From contig NZ_LUKE01000001.1 of assembly GCF_001592735.1 (NCBI RefSeq), positions 1,086,957 to 1,150,956 on the forward strand: a stretch of 64,000 bases of DNA, written 5' to 3'. The DNA comes from Bdellovibrio bacteriovorus (lineage in GTDB: Bacteria; Bdellovibrionota; Bdellovibrionia; Bdellovibrionales; Bdellovibrionaceae). Position numbers and translations under genes: made by a program. The notes under the pieces were generated by a model. That model saw nothing but the letters and a program-made list of their open reading frames with translations, did no database searches and was not told the DNA's origin. Shown piece by piece: positions 53,911 through 63,374 of the stretch (position 1 is its first letter; each line of letters starts with the position of its first letter).

Positions 53911-54147
53911 CGCAGATCATATTTAAAGTTCAAATCCGTTACATTCGAACTTGTTAGACATAAGCAAAGATAATTCTGTGCTTTCCGCTGTGACTAAAAA
54001 TCATTGCGGTAAATATTAACCCAAATAATTTTTAAAAAAAGTCTTAAGTCGTTTCGGCTTAAGCATCAACTCTCGCGGATACGTGCGTTCAATGGCCTTT
54101 GATCGTCGCTTTCTGCGAGCATTATCAATCCTGAGGAGGAAGCTTTT

Positions 54148-54447
54148 ATGAACGCTTTAATGCGCAAAAAGAAGATATGGGAATACCAAAACGAGCGATA
54201 CTTTTTGAAACTCGTTGAGACCTCAGCTGATGTGTCTGTTGAAAGTGTGAAAAAGGCCGGTTTAATAACAAGCTTCCTCGTGTACTTATTGTACAAAGCC
54301 TTAGGAGGCGTGCTCGCACTGACGTTTGCGACTTTTATTGGACCGAAGTTGATTCGCACAACAGCACCTGGAGAACTTCCTGAAGAAGTAGAAATTCCAG
54401 AGCATCATCTGCAATCCCGAATAAAGAATCCGTTAGTCTGGCGGTAA
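54148..54447 (+). CDS. Small membrane protein, 99 residues
   Basis: A 99-residue protein with a basic N terminus (MNALMRKKKIWEYQNERYF), one hydrophobic segment (about 45-70: AGLITSFLVYLLYKALGGVL and ALTFATFIG) and an acidic tail (APGELPEEVEIPEHH). GAGGAGG precedes the ATG. A GGGGACCC stem-loop ends it. Function unknown. Confidence 0.72.
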   Translation: MNALMRKKKIWEYQNERYFLKLVETSADVSVESVKKAGLITSFLVYLLYKALGGVLALTFATFIGPKLIRTTAPGELPEEVEIPEHHLQSRIKNPLVWR

Positions 54448-54454
54448 TTCTTTT

Positions 54455-54482
54455 GGGGGGACCCGTCGGGTCCCCTGTTTTA
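54455..54482 (+). terminator. Intrinsic terminator
   Basis: GGGGACCC-GTC-GGGTCCCC followed by TGTTTT, eight nucleotides after the small membrane protein gene stop. Confidence 0.85.
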
Positions 54483-54483
54483 A

Positions 54484-56544
54484 CTAGAAATTTTTTTGAT
54501 CAATAACTTTCTGAATTTTAGCTGCTAATAATTTCGGCTGAATCGGCTTGCTTAAATAGTCGTTCATGCCCGCCGCTAAACATTTTTCTTCATCTTCACG
54601 CATGGCATTCGCGGTTAGCGCGATGATGGCCGGCTGATTTTCTAATTTCATTTTTCTAATGTTATCAGTCGCTTCCAAACCTGACATCTCAGGCATCTGA
54701 ACGTCCATCAAAACAATGTCGTAAGCTTTCTTATTTACGGCCTCGATCGCTTCGATGCCGTTGGTCGCGGTGTCGGCGCTAAAACCCATCTTTTGCAATA
54801 GACCCACGGCCAAGAGACGATTGATGGCATTGTCATCCACAACCAATATCGTTAAATTTGAAGCAGCTTCAGGGCTGAAAGTTAAAACCGAAACATCTTT
54901 TTTCTTTATCAAAGATTCGTCAGCTTCGCACTTAAGCTTAACCGTGAAAGAAAACGTCGTACCAACGCCCACTTCACTTTGAACCTTAATACTTCCGCCC
55001 ATAAGCTCACACAGATTTTTAGAAATAGCTAAGCCCAATCCCGTACCACCATAATGACGGCTCGTCGAAGAGTCCACTTGGCTAAATGATTTAAACAACC
55101 GATCCATGCGATCTGGTGGAATTCCGACTCCGGTGTCTTGAACTGAAAATGACAGCAAGGTTTCATTATTTGGCAGATCTTCAGCTCCCACCTTCACCTG
55201 TACTTGGCCTTGATGCGTGAACTTCACCGCATTTCCAATCAAATTGACCAAAATCTGCTTTAAACGTCCCATATCCCCAATGACTACTTTAGGCAACGGG
55301 GTGATCGCCCGATGGGTAAGAGTGAGTCCTTTTTGCGAAGCCCGATGATCCAAGATATAAAGCGACTGATCAATACAGCTTTCAATATTAAATGGTTCAC
55401 TGACTAGTTCAAATTTGTTTGCTTCAATTTTTGAATAGTCCAAGATGTCATTGACGATTTCTAACAAGGACTCGCCGCACTCACGGATATTGTGAGTTAG
55501 CTCGGTCTGTTTTTTATCTAAAGATAAATCTAATAATAGCCCTGACATCCCGATAATTCCGTTTAGTGGTGTACGAATCTCGTGGCTCATATTCGCTAGG
55601 AATTGGGACTTTAAGGCCGTCAGCTCCTCGGCCTTTTTTAGAGACTGAGCCATCATACGCTCTTGCTTAATTTTTAAAGTAACGTCTCGATAAACCCACA
55701 GATGACCAACAGTTTGGCCTTCGAAATTCACGGGAACGAAGTCTCGCTCAATAATAAGACCTTCAAGTGTTCGGATCTTATCTCCATAAATAGGTTCATT
55801 TTTGTTGATGATTTCAGTCACGCGCGCAATTAACTTATCCACATCCGGCAAACGCGACTTACCATAGTGAGCGATCAATTTGGCATAATGGCGACCTTCA
55901 AGTGACTGGGGCTCGATATCCAAATTGAACAAGTCCACAAAGGCCTGATTCGTAAACATCACATCGCCGTTCATATCTACGGCCATCACCCCAGAGGTCA
56001 TGTTGGAAATAACGCTTTTCTTTTGGAATAATTTTAAACGCGATCTTTCGTGCAGGATTCTTTGCTCATTAAGAAGCATGACCTGTTTTGCCAAGAGTTT
56101 TAATGATTCTTTTTGATAAGGGGTTAAACTGCGCGGTTTGTTATCGATTACACACAAAGCACCCAGCGCAAGGCCCTTGGAACTTAGAAGCGGAACCCCC
56201 GCATAAAAGCGAATATTCGGGTCATCTGTCACTAGTTGATTTTCGGCGAAGCGCTCATCTTTTGTCGCATCCTCTACTTCTAACAGATCGTCTTGCAAAA
56301 TAGTGTAAGCACAAAAAGCCGTCTCGCGATGAATCTCCTGGACCTCAAGTCCCACGCTGCTTTTAAACCATTGACGATCTTTATCCACAAAGCTCACCGC
56401 ACAAATCGGCGTTTCGCAGATTTGCGACGCCAGGTTTGCGATGTTGGTATACAGCTCTTCAGGATCTGTATCTAAAATTTTATAACGTCGAAGCTCGGCT
56501 AAGCGGGCCGTTTCTTGCTCATGAAATGGCGGTGTTTGTTTCAT
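54484..56544 (-). CDS. Cytoplasmic hybrid histidine kinase (GAF-PAS-HisKA-HATPase-REC)
   Basis: A 686-residue sensor without membrane segments. A GAF domain fills about 25-165 (ISFVDKDRQWFKSSVGLEV, FYAGVPLLSSKGLALGALCV), a PAS domain about 175-290 (VISNMTSGVMAVDMNGDVMF), and a HisKA region holds ANMSHEIRTPLNGIIG with the phospho-His. HATPase motifs are LVNLIGNAVKFTHQG, DTGVGIPPDRMDRLF and GGTGLGLAISKNLCELMGG. A C-terminal receiver starts TILVVDDNAINRLL and has the phospho-Asp in YDIVLMDVQMPEMSG. It lacks an output domain, so it passes phosphate to a partner. It is convergent with the small membrane protein gene. Confidence 0.95.
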   Translation of the reverse strand: MKQTPPFHEQETARLAELRRYKILDTDPEELYTNIANLASQICETPICAVSFVDKDRQWFKSSVGLEVQEIHRETAFCAYTILQDDLLEVEDATKDERFAENQLVTDDPNIRFYAGVPLLSSKGLALGALCVIDNKPRSLTPYQKESLKLLAKQVMLLNEQRILHERSRLKLFQKKSVISNMTSGVMAVDMNGDVMFTNQAFVDLFNLDIEPQSLEGRHYAKLIAHYGKSRLPDVDKLIARVTEIINKNEPIYGDKIRTLEGLIIERDFVPVNFEGQTVGHLWVYRDVTLKIKQERMMAQSLKKAEELTALKSQFLANMSHEIRTPLNGIIGMSGLLLDLSLDKKQTELTHNIRECGESLLEIVNDILDYSKIEANKFELVSEPFNIESCIDQSLYILDHRASQKGLTLTHRAITPLPKVVIGDMGRLKQILVNLIGNAVKFTHQGQVQVKVGAEDLPNNETLLSFSVQDTGVGIPPDRMDRLFKSFSQVDSSTSRHYGGTGLGLAISKNLCELMGGSIKVQSEVGVGTTFSFTVKLKCEADESLIKKKDVSVLTFSPEAASNLTILVVDDNAINRLLAVGLLQKMGFSADTATNGIEAIEAVNKKAYDIVLMDVQMPEMSGLEATDNIRKMKLENQPAIIALTANAMREDEEKCLAAGMNDYLSKPIQPKLLAAKIQKVIDQKNF

Positions 56545-56578
56545 GAACTTTTTTTCGGAAAAGAGCCCACCTCCCTTA

Positions 56579-56593
56579 AATCAAGATTTGATT
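56579..56593. promoter_or_regulatory. Short inverted repeat between kinase and lipoprotein genes
   Basis: AATCAA-GAT-TTGATT is a perfect 6-bp inverted repeat in the gap between the divergent hybrid kinase and lipoprotein genes. It could be a regulator site; it may also be chance in A/T-rich sequence. Confidence 0.3.
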
Positions 56594-56703
56594 ACAACTT
56601 TGCTGGACCGGACCTAGGGCGAGCCCGAATGACGAGTTGAGTTAGGCGCTTTTATTGACCCGTACGAAGAAGGATCAGAAGCTTATTCATATCGAGGATA
56701 TTC

Positions 56704-57228
56704 ATGAAGCATTTGGTGTTGGTCATTGCGCTTTTTGGTTTATTGGCTTGCTCTCAGCAAGGGGACGATTCACGTGTCGCCAAACCTGGTGGAACTGGAA
56801 ATGGCGGCGGTGCAACCCCCCAAAAACCTGCGGGACAACGCAAGAACACGACGGATTACGGCTTATGTGGAAGTGCGGCTTCAAATTTGACCAGCCCCGA
56901 AGGCCGATGGGAAATGTTTGAATCAGCCGATGAATTCTTTTTTAAGATCGCTTTGGAGTTTAAATCCGGTACCCTGACTTTGCGTCAAGACTGCTATCAC
57001 AAAGCTCACCGCCTGACCGCGCAAGTTACCGTTCCGGCATCTTACGAACAAGGCATTATCAAAGTGTTGGCAGATGCCACAGACTCCAAAAAGGCCGAGG
57101 ACAAAACAGGATCATTTGATTGCAAAGTCACCTTGGTGAAAGGGGCCGCGAACTATGGGTTTGCCGGTCACTGCTTAGAGCTTAAATCATTTCAGGGCCG
57201 TCCTTACTTGAAGTTTGCCCCTCAGTAA
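56704..57228 (+). CDS. Lipoprotein, unknown function
   Basis: A 174-residue lipoprotein. The signal MKHLVLVIALFGLLACSQQG has the lipobox LLAC. A Gly/Lys/Pro linker follows, then a globular part with four cysteines (DYGLCGS, RQDCYHK, FDCKVT, GHCLEL), probably disulfide-bonded. I recognise no family. It is divergent from the hybrid kinase and is followed by icd after 107 bp. Confidence 0.7.
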   Translation: MKHLVLVIALFGLLACSQQGDDSRVAKPGGTGNGGGATPQKPAGQRKNTTDYGLCGSAASNLTSPEGRWEMFESADEFFFKIALEFKSGTLTLRQDCYHKAHRLTAQVTVPASYEQGIIKVLADATDSKKAEDKTGSFDCKVTLVKGAANYGFAGHCLELKSFQGRPYLKFAPQ

Positions 57229-57335
57229 TTTTGCGGCAAAGCCGTGACTGACTAGGTCGACCGCATATTTTCTTTGGCCTTGGCGCCCTTCGTTGTTATA
57301 TTTTCTTTGCTTTAAAATAAGACAAAGGAACGACA

Positions 57336-58562
57336 ATGAAAAAAATCAAAGTTGCAAATCCCGTCGTTGAACTTGACGGCGATGAAATGACTCGCATTAT
57401 CTGGAAATTCATCAAAGAAAAATTGATTCTTCCTTACCTTGAAATCGACATTAAGTATTTCGATTTGGGAATGGAACATCGTGATGCTACAAACGATCAA
57501 GTGACTGTTGACGCCGCAGAAGCGATCAAAAAATACAACGTTGGTATTAAGTGCGCGACGATCACGCCTGATGAAGCCCGCGTAACTGAATTCAAACTTA
57601 AACAAATGTGGAAATCACCTAACGGTACCATCCGTAATATTTTAGACGGTACTGTTTTCCGTGAACCTATCATCTGCAAAAACGTCCCTCGTCTAGTTCC
57701 TAATTGGACAGCGCCCATCTGTATCGGTCGTCACGCCTTCGGTGACCAATACCGCGCAACTGATTTTGTAACCAAAGGCAAAGGTAAATTGACGATCACT
57801 TTCGAAGGTGAAAACGGCGAAAAGATCCAACATGAAGTTTACAACTTCAAAGGCGATGGCGTTGCGATGGCAATGTACAACACGGATGAATCTATCAGCG
57901 GTTTTGCACGTTCTTGCTTTAACCAAGCACTTTCTAAAAAATGGCCTTTGTATCTTTCGACTAAAAACACCATCCTAAAAAAATACGATGGTCGTTTCAA
58001 AGATATCTTTGAAGACATTTACCAAAAAGAATTCAAAGCGAAATTCGACGCTGCGGGCATCACTTACGAGCATCGCTTGATCGACGACATGGTGGCTTCG
58101 GCATTGAAATGGAATGGTAACTTCGTATGGGCTTGTAAGAACTACGATGGTGACGTTCAATCAGATACTGTTGCTCAAGGTTTTGGTTCTCTTGGTTTAA
58201 TGACCTCGGTCCTTGTAACTCCAGATGGTAAAACAATGGAAGCAGAGGCCGCTCACGGAACGGTGACTCGTCACTATCGTCAGCACCAACAAGGCAAACC
58301 GACTTCAACAAATCCAATTGCTTCTATCTTTGCATGGACTCGTGGTTTAGAGCACCGCGGGAACTTGGATGGCAATAAGGATCTTGTGAAGTTTTCTCAA
58401 ACTTTAGAAAAAGTATGTGTCGAAACGGTTGAAGCTGGTTTCATGACAAAAGATTTGGCCGTCTGCATTTATGGCGACAAAGTTCCAAATGATAAATACA
58501 TGAACACGGAACCGTTCTTAGCTAAACTTGACGAGAATTTAAAGAAAGCTTTGGCGCTTTAG
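57336..58562 (+). CDS. icd: NADP-dependent isocitrate dehydrogenase
   Basis: A 408-residue protein of the eukaryotic-type NADP-IDH group. It oxidises isocitrate to 2-oxoglutarate in the TCA cycle. [19 protein letters not shown] at the N terminus, [27 protein letters not shown] (substrate-binding Ser/Asn/Arg), [11 protein letters not shown] (metal Asp) and [17 protein letters not shown] near the nucleotide site all fit. The codons look uniform and highly expressed compared with neighbours. GGAACGAC precedes the ATG. A strong terminator follows. Confidence 0.96.
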   Translation: MKKIKVANPVVELDGDEMTRIIWKFIKEKLILPYLEIDIKYFDLGMEHRDATNDQVTVDAAEAIKKYNVGIKCATITPDEARVTEFKLKQMWKSPNGTIRNILDGTVFREPIICKNVPRLVPNWTAPICIGRHAFGDQYRATDFVTKGKGKLTITFEGENGEKIQHEVYNFKGDGVAMAMYNTDESISGFARSCFNQALSKKWPLYLSTKNTILKKYDGRFKDIFEDIYQKEFKAKFDAAGITYEHRLIDDMVASALKWNGNFVWACKNYDGDVQSDTVAQGFGSLGLMTSVLVTPDGKTMEAEAAHGTVTRHYRQHQQGKPTSTNPIASIFAWTRGLEHRGNLDGNKDLVKFSQTLEKVCVETVEAGFMTKDLAVCIYGDKVPNDKYMNTEPFLAKLDENLKKALAL

Positions 58563-58586
58563 TATTTAAGAATCATTAAAAAAATT

Positions 58587-58619
58587 AAAGCCACGGCCCC
58601 AAAAGCCGTGGCTTTTTTT
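58587..58619 (+). terminator. Intrinsic terminator of icd
   Basis: AAAGCCACGGC-CCCAAAA-GCCGTGGCTTT followed by TTTT, 25 bp after the icd stop. Confidence 0.9.
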
Positions 58620-58702
58620 CTGTTTTTTGGCACCTATCTTGTTCGAAATTGGATTCTGTGAGAAAAACCGGCGAAACCTATTTCTGACGAAAAGGAGTCG
58701 AT

Positions 58703-59284
58703 ATGAAACTGCTCATTTATTCTGTTCTATTTTCTATCAGCTTTGGATTATTTGCGGGATTCGCTTTAGCGAAAGACCTTCCCGTGGTCGATCATGTGGA
58801 TCTGACCCGCTATCAAGGCAAATGGTATGAAATCGGATCAATTCCTCAATCCTTTCAAAAACAATGCGTAGGCAACACGACGGCAGAATACGAAATCATT
58901 CCTAGTGGTGAAGTAAAAGTCTTAAACTCTTGCGCCACCAAAGATGGATCACGTGATTCCGCCGAAGGACGCGCTAAAGTCGTTGATAACCAAACAAATG
59001 CGAAACTTAAAGTCACATTTGCTAACATTGGCGGTCGTTGGGTTTATCTTTTCGGTGGTAAGTACTGGATCATCAAATTAGATCCGAACTATCAATACGT
59101 CGTCGTCGGTCACCCTTCTCGCGATTACGGATGGATCTTATCACGCAACCCTGCCATGCCGATTGAAAAAGTCAGAGAGCTTGCGATGTATATTAAATCT
59201 CAAGGTTATGACATCTGCCGATTTTACACCACCCCACAACCAGGCGGATTTAAACAAAAGACCTCTTTTTGCGGTCCTCGCTAA
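58703..59284 (+). CDS. Lipocalin (Blc-like)
   Basis: A 193-residue secreted lipocalin. A signal peptide (LLIYSVLFSISFGLFAGFALA) ends without a lipobox Cys, unlike E. coli Blc. The conserved RYQGKWYEIGSIPQSFQK (G-x-W) is near residue 36, and the family's YVVVGHPSRDYGWILSR lies in the last third. It binds small lipophilic compounds, probably in the periplasm or outside the cell. AAAGGAG precedes the ATG. Confidence 0.9.
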   Translation: MKLLIYSVLFSISFGLFAGFALAKDLPVVDHVDLTRYQGKWYEIGSIPQSFQKQCVGNTTAEYEIIPSGEVKVLNSCATKDGSRDSAEGRAKVVDNQTNAKLKVTFANIGGRWVYLFGGKYWIIKLDPNYQYVVVGHPSRDYGWILSRNPAMPIEKVRELAMYIKSQGYDICRFYTTPQPGGFKQKTSFCGPR

Positions 59285-59308
59285 TCAACAAGTTTAAATT
59301 TCGAATAC

Positions 59309-59338
59309 GACGGCCCTATGAAATGGGCCGTTTTTTTA
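59309..59338 (+). terminator. Intrinsic terminator of the lipocalin gene
   Basis: ACGGCCC-TATGAAAT-GGGCCGT followed by TTTTTT, 25 bp after the lipocalin stop. On the minus strand it can also end the next gene. Confidence 0.88.
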
Positions 59339-59343
59339 TTTAA

Positions 59344-59715
59344 TTACTGAACTTGAACTTTAACCGTGTATTTAGCTTTAGACTGACAAGTCGATTCCAT
59401 CGAAACCGTCGCGCATTCCATTTTGCCGCAGCTTAAAGAGATCACTTGGTTTTCTTTGTTCAAAGCTTTGGTTTCTGACTTCCAATCAGCACAAGCCTTT
59501 TTCCAATTTACGCGCGCATCTTTTAAAAGTGGCGCCGCATCTCCTTCGATTTCGTCTTCGTTAGTGACGACTTCGAATTTTTTTTGAGTGTTTTTACCTT
59601 TTTTAATTTCGATTGTAGTTTCAGCTTCGCCATCGGCCGGAATGTCTTTGATACCGACGCTTTGAGCTTGAGCCAAGAAAGGAAGCATTAAGAAAATAAC
59701 CGCAAACTTTTTCAT
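59344..59715 (-). CDS. Small secreted protein
   Basis: A 123-residue protein with a signal peptide (FAVIFLMLPFLAQAQS). The mature part is Lys/Glu-rich with four cysteines (KKACADWKS, SLSCGKMECATV, STCQSK), probably disulfide-bonded. GAGGAG precedes the ATG. No family is recognised. Confidence 0.7.
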   Translation of the reverse strand: MKKFAVIFLMLPFLAQAQSVGIKDIPADGEAETTIEIKKGKNTQKKFEVVTNEDEIEGDAAPLLKDARVNWKKACADWKSETKALNKENQVISLSCGKMECATVSMESTCQSKAKYTVKVQVQ

Positions 59716-59809
59716 TTTAAACTCCTCATGATCGAGTGAGCTTATCCTAGCATGCGGCTGTACAAAGAAAAGTGAATTGACGAGCTAGGCGTTTCCTAAC
59801 TCGAAACAA

Positions 59810-60319
59810 TTAGAATCTAGGACGCTGGATGCCATGATATTCGGGAGGAAAAAATCCGGAAGAACCACAAGCCACTAAAGAACTGGCGGCTTGGTTTTTC
59901 ATAAGTTTTGTCGGGCGACCTTCGGCATTGATATGCGCCCACAACTTTTGTTTTAAGATACACTGAGCCCAACCATATTCAGGGAAACGAGAAAAACTGC
60001 CGTGGCTGTGATAACGAGAATAATTCCAACCAGAAATGCGTCCTTCAACAATCACTTGGACATAGTTCAAAGGCCCCCCAAGATCGGGAGGTAAAACATT
60101 GGCTTGTTCCGTGACGGACACACTGTAACTTTCAATAGGGTTTAAGACATTTGCTACGCGTGGAAGATAGTTTCTTTCAAACCATTCTTTCGCGGATGCT
60201 TGTAAAGCTTGGCGACGGAGACTGTCTTGAGTGATTTTGGATTTTTGGGCGAAAGCCGCACCCGAGGCCAAAAAGATCACCATAAGGAATACGAATTTAA
60301 GTTTAACTAAATGATTCAT
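59810..60319 (-). CDS. Small secreted protein
   Basis: A 169-residue protein with a signal peptide (LKFVFLMVIFLASGAAFAQ). Conserved-looking mature stretches are VIVEGRISGWNYSRYHSHG and EYGWAQCILKQKLWAHINAEG. I chose the ATG at 60319 because the longer frame adds 39 non-signal residues; no strong Shine-Dalgarno is seen at either. No family recognised. It is followed on the same strand by the small secreted gene at 59344. Confidence 0.62.
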   Translation of the reverse strand: MNHLVKLKFVFLMVIFLASGAAFAQKSKITQDSLRRQALQASAKEWFERNYLPRVANVLNPIESYSVSVTEQANVLPPDLGGPLNYVQVIVEGRISGWNYSRYHSHGSFSRFPEYGWAQCILKQKLWAHINAEGRPTKLMKNQAASSLVACGSSGFFPPEYHGIQRPRF

Positions 60320-60495
60320 AAAGGGGTTTTTAGAGCACCTTGTCATGAGCGTCAATAGAGGGAAAAAGGCGATTTTGTCTAAGACAAGCCATTGCGAATA
60401 CAGGCTGTTTTTCTTCACTGTCAAAATGGTAGCCATGGAATATATGCAGTGAGTTATCTAATGTAATCTCAGAGGGGGTGCGATAGACCTGCGCT

Positions 60496-60594
60496 TGGCC
60501 GGGTCCCATACAATAGCACCCTTGACGAATCCCGCTAGGTCCGGAAGGAAGCAACGGTACTCGAGAGTCTATGTGATATGGGGTGCTCGGCCAC
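60496..60594 (+). ncRNA. ffs: Signal recognition particle RNA (4.5S)
   Basis: The conserved tetraloop and binding core AGGTCCGGAAGGAAGCAAC lies at 60537-60555. The flanks close a long hairpin: GGCCGGGTCCCAT near 60497 pairs with ATGGGGTGCTCGGCC near 60578-60592. A CTTTTTT terminator follows. It is the short bacterial form without an Alu domain, about 99 nt. The RNA binds Ffh and directs nascent membrane proteins. Exact ends are estimated. Location upstream of dnaX is common in bacteria. Confidence 0.9.
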
Positions 60595-60631
60595 TTTTTT
60601 CTCTTTTTATGTGGTTTTTTGAGGGGTTACT

Positions 60632-62431
60632 TTGTCTTATCAGGTGATTGCACGAAAATGGCGTCCCCAATCCTTCACCGACGTTGTCGGACAAAACCAT
60701 ATTACCCAAACACTGAACAATGCCTTAAAAAATGGTCGCTTGCCACACGCTTTGCTTTTCACAGGTCCTCGCGGAACCGGAAAAACTTCTTCAGCGCGTA
60801 TTTTAGCCAAAGCTTTGCGTTGCCCCAATGCCGTAAACTTCACTCCTTGTAACGAGTGTACTTCGTGCCAAGAAATTGCGGCCGGCACTAGTGTTGACGT
60901 TATGGAAATCGACGGAGCCTCCAACAATGGTGTTGATGCCATTCGTGAACTTCGCGACACCGTGGCGTTTATGCCAGCAACCGGTAAATACAAAATCTAT
61001 ATCATCGACGAAGTTCACATGCTTTCTACAAGTGCATTTAATGCACTTTTGAAAACCTTGGAAGAGCCACCGTCCCACGTGATTTTCATTATGGCGACAA
61101 CTGAGGTTCATAAGATTCCTCAGACGATTTTGTCTCGTTGCCAACGCTTTGATTTCCGTCGCATCAGTACTCGTCAGATCACAGAGCACTTACGAGTGAT
61201 CGCCGAGCGCGAAGGTGTTCCGGCTGAAGAAGAAGCGCTTTGGATTATTGCCCGTCAAGGTGACGGATCCATGCGCGATTCACAAAGCTTATTAGATCAA
61301 GTCATCACATTTGCTAATGGTCCTTTGACTCGTGCTAGTGTCGTTGAAATCTTAGGTCTTACGGATCGCGCCTTGCTGTTTGAAACTTTAAATGCGCTCG
61401 TAGATCGCAGCACTCAAAGCATCATGAAGGTGATTGAAAAAATCGCCACCGCAGGATTTGAGCCGCATTTGTTTTCGCAAGACTTGTTAGAATCTATTCG
61501 CAGTCTTTTGCTGGTGAAAGTTTCTGAAACTCAAGCGGTGGATATTTTAGAAATGCCGGATTCTGAGCTTCAAGCTTTAAAAGAAATGGCGGCGCGCCTT
61601 TCTGAAGAAGATATCCACATGCTTTTCGACATGGCTCTTAAGGGTGGCAACGATATTCCGCGCGCGCAAGATCCTCGCATTGTTTTAGAAGTCACCTTAT
61701 TACGTATGGCCTCTGCACCTAAGTTAGTGGACCTAAAAAGTCTTTTAAGTGGCGTAACCTCTCACAGCGCAGGTGGGGCCCGGCCTTACATTCCGCCGGT
61801 AAATCCAGTCACCAAAGGTCATGCTCGTTTAGAAGAATCTCAGAAGGTGCCTGAAGTTCCTCGTGGTTTAGACAAAATGAAGGCGGTTTTAGAAAATAAA
61901 GCTGCTCATGCCAAAGCTTCTTCCCCCACAAATGCCCCCGCGGACAAGCCCGCAGCTCCGGCGACACCTTCGCCTGTGGCCGAGACGCCCGCTCCCCCCA
62001 AATTAGCAACCGGCTCAACTTCTTCTGAAAAATGGGTCAACTTCGTGGAGCTTTTGCGCCAGGATGACGCACTCTTTGCGGCTAAAGTGGAAAACCTTTT
62101 GTTCGTGAAAGAAGAAGGCAAGCTTTTAAGCCTGGGCGTTCCGGCTAAATTGGCCTTTTTGAAAGAACAAATGGCCGACACTCAGGTGCGTAAAAAGTTG
62201 CAGGGATTTATTGATTCCTACTGGGGTGCTGGGTATTCTTTTGAAGTATTGATGAGTCGCGATCAGGTCGGAGAATCAGCCCAAGCTTTGCAACAAAAAA
62301 AAGTGCAACAAGCCGAAGATGAACTTCGCACTAAGATTGTCGAAAATCCGATGGTGAAAGCCGCCCAAGATGTCTTTAAGGGCAATATCAAATCCATCGT
62401 AGAAATTAAGCGCAACGGCGCAGGGAGATAA
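60632..62431 (+). CDS. dnaX: DNA polymerase III subunit gamma/tau
   Basis: A 599-residue clamp-loader protein. The N terminus SYQVIARKWRPQSFTDVVGQ, the P-loop LLFTGPRGTGKTSSARILAK, zinc Cys (CPNAVNFTPCNECTSC), Walker B IYIIDEVHMLSTSAFNALLK and the SRCQRFDFRR sensor (Arg finger) follow in order. An Ala/Pro-rich linker (about 430-470) leads to the tau C-terminal domain. The TTG start at 60632 has GAGGGGT upstream and is followed directly by the family start. It is the first gene of dnaX-ybaB-recR-mglA. Confidence 0.96.
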   Translation: MSYQVIARKWRPQSFTDVVGQNHITQTLNNALKNGRLPHALLFTGPRGTGKTSSARILAKALRCPNAVNFTPCNECTSCQEIAAGTSVDVMEIDGASNNGVDAIRELRDTVAFMPATGKYKIYIIDEVHMLSTSAFNALLKTLEEPPSHVIFIMATTEVHKIPQTILSRCQRFDFRRISTRQITEHLRVIAEREGVPAEEEALWIIARQGDGSMRDSQSLLDQVITFANGPLTRASVVEILGLTDRALLFETLNALVDRSTQSIMKVIEKIATAGFEPHLFSQDLLESIRSLLLVKVSETQAVDILEMPDSELQALKEMAARLSEEDIHMLFDMALKGGNDIPRAQDPRIVLEVTLLRMASAPKLVDLKSLLSGVTSHSAGGARPYIPPVNPVTKGHARLEESQKVPEVPRGLDKMKAVLENKAAHAKASSPTNAPADKPAAPATPSPVAETPAPPKLATGSTSSEKWVNFVELLRQDDALFAAKVENLLFVKEEGKLLSLGVPAKLAFLKEQMADTQVRKKLQGFIDSYWGAGYSFEVLMSRDQVGESAQALQQKKVQQAEDELRTKIVENPMVKAAQDVFKGNIKSIVEIKRNGAGR

Positions 62432-62432
62432 C

Positions 62433-62756
62433 ATGAAGGGTATGCCTGGCGGAATGGCTCAGTTGATGAAACAAGCCAATCAAATGCAAATGAAAATGAA
62501 AAAGACCCAAGAAGAACTTGCGACGAAAGAATACGAAGCAGCTTCTGGTGGCGGCGCAGTTAAAGTAAAAGTTAACGGTGATCACAAAATCCTTTCTTTG
62601 ACTGTGGATCCTGAAGTTATGAAATCTGGCGACGTTGAAATGCTTCAAGATTTGATCGTTACAGCTGTGAACGAAGCGATGAAAACCGCTAAAGACACTT
62701 CCGCTAAAGAGATGGAAAAAATCACTGGCGGATTAAACATTCCAGGAATGTTTTAA
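62433..62756 (+). CDS. ybaB: YbaB/EbfC family nucleoid-associated protein
   Basis: A 107-residue nucleoid-associated protein. GGMAQLMKQANQMQMKMKKT is the family coiled-coil opening, followed by ASGGGAVKVKVNGDHKILSLTVDPEV and AVNEAMKTAKD. It binds DNA as a dimer. GGGAGA lies upstream of the ATG, one base after the dnaX stop. The family is commonly placed between dnaX and recR. Confidence 0.96.
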   Translation: MKGMPGGMAQLMKQANQMQMKMKKTQEELATKEYEAASGGGAVKVKVNGDHKILSLTVDPEVMKSGDVEMLQDLIVTAVNEAMKTAKDTSAKEMEKITGGLNIPGMF

Positions 62757-62759
62757 TTA

Positions 62760-63374
62760 ATGCTTCATATATCTGCTTTAGAAAAACTAACCCACGAGCT
62801 CAGTCGTCTTCCCGGGATCGGGCCTAAGACGGCTCAGCGCTTGGCGTATTTTATTTTAAGAGCAGAAAATCAGTATCCGGAACGTTTGAGCGAAGCTCTT
62901 TTACGAGTGAAAGCCGAAGTTCACGATTGTCCTCAATGCTTTAATTACACCGATACAGAGCTTTGCCGTTATTGTGATGATATTCATCGCAGCGACGAAT
63001 CGATCTGCGTGGTCGAAGAACCTGCCGACATTATGAGAATTGAATCTTCTGGCGCCTTCCGTGGTCGCTATCACGTTTTGCACGGTTCAATTTCTCCGTT
63101 GGAAGGCATTGGTCCTAAAGAATTGCGTATTCAAGAGCTGATTGACCGTATTGATGACGGTCTAGAAGGTCGTGGTCCGGTTATTAAGGAAGTGATCTTG
63201 GCTTTGGATGCCGATCTTGAGGGTGATACCACGATTTTGTACCTTGCTAAGCACCTTCAGGGCAAAGGTTTGAAACTTTCTCGTATTGCCCATGGAGTTC
63301 CTATTGGCAGCGACATCGATTTCATAGATGATAGAACTATGGGGCGCGCACTACAAAATCGCGTGGAGCTGTAA
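62760..63374 (+). CDS. recR: Recombination protein RecR
   Basis: A 204-residue recombination mediator for the RecFOR pathway. The N-terminal helix-hairpin-helix LSRLPGIGPKTAQRLAYFIL, zinc motif CPQCFNYTDTELCRYC and Toprim (ICVVEEPADIMRIE, ILALDADLEGDTT) are in order. The stop overlaps the mglA start by one base. Confidence 0.97.
   Translation: MLHISALEKLTHELSRLPGIGPKTAQRLAYFILRAENQYPERLSEALLRVKAEVHDCPQCFNYTDTELCRYCDDIHRSDESICVVEEPADIMRIESSGAFRGRYHVLHGSISPLEGIGPKELRIQELIDRIDDGLEGRGPVIKEVILALDADLEGDTTILYLAKHLQGKGLKLSRIAHGVPIGSDIDFIDDRTMGRALQNRVEL

Noticed and set aside
54066..54359. A 97-codon minus-strand frame opposite the small membrane protein
   Set aside because: The plus-strand gene has GAGGAGG, a membrane segment and a terminator; this one has none.
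60583..60852. An 89-codon plus-strand frame overlapping the dnaX start
   Set aside because: It overlaps the SRP RNA terminator and the conserved dnaX N terminus in another frame.
62292..62302. A run of eight A in dnaX
   Set aside because: It lies near residue 554, close to the end of the protein, so it is too late to make a gamma form by frameshift, unlike the E. coli site.
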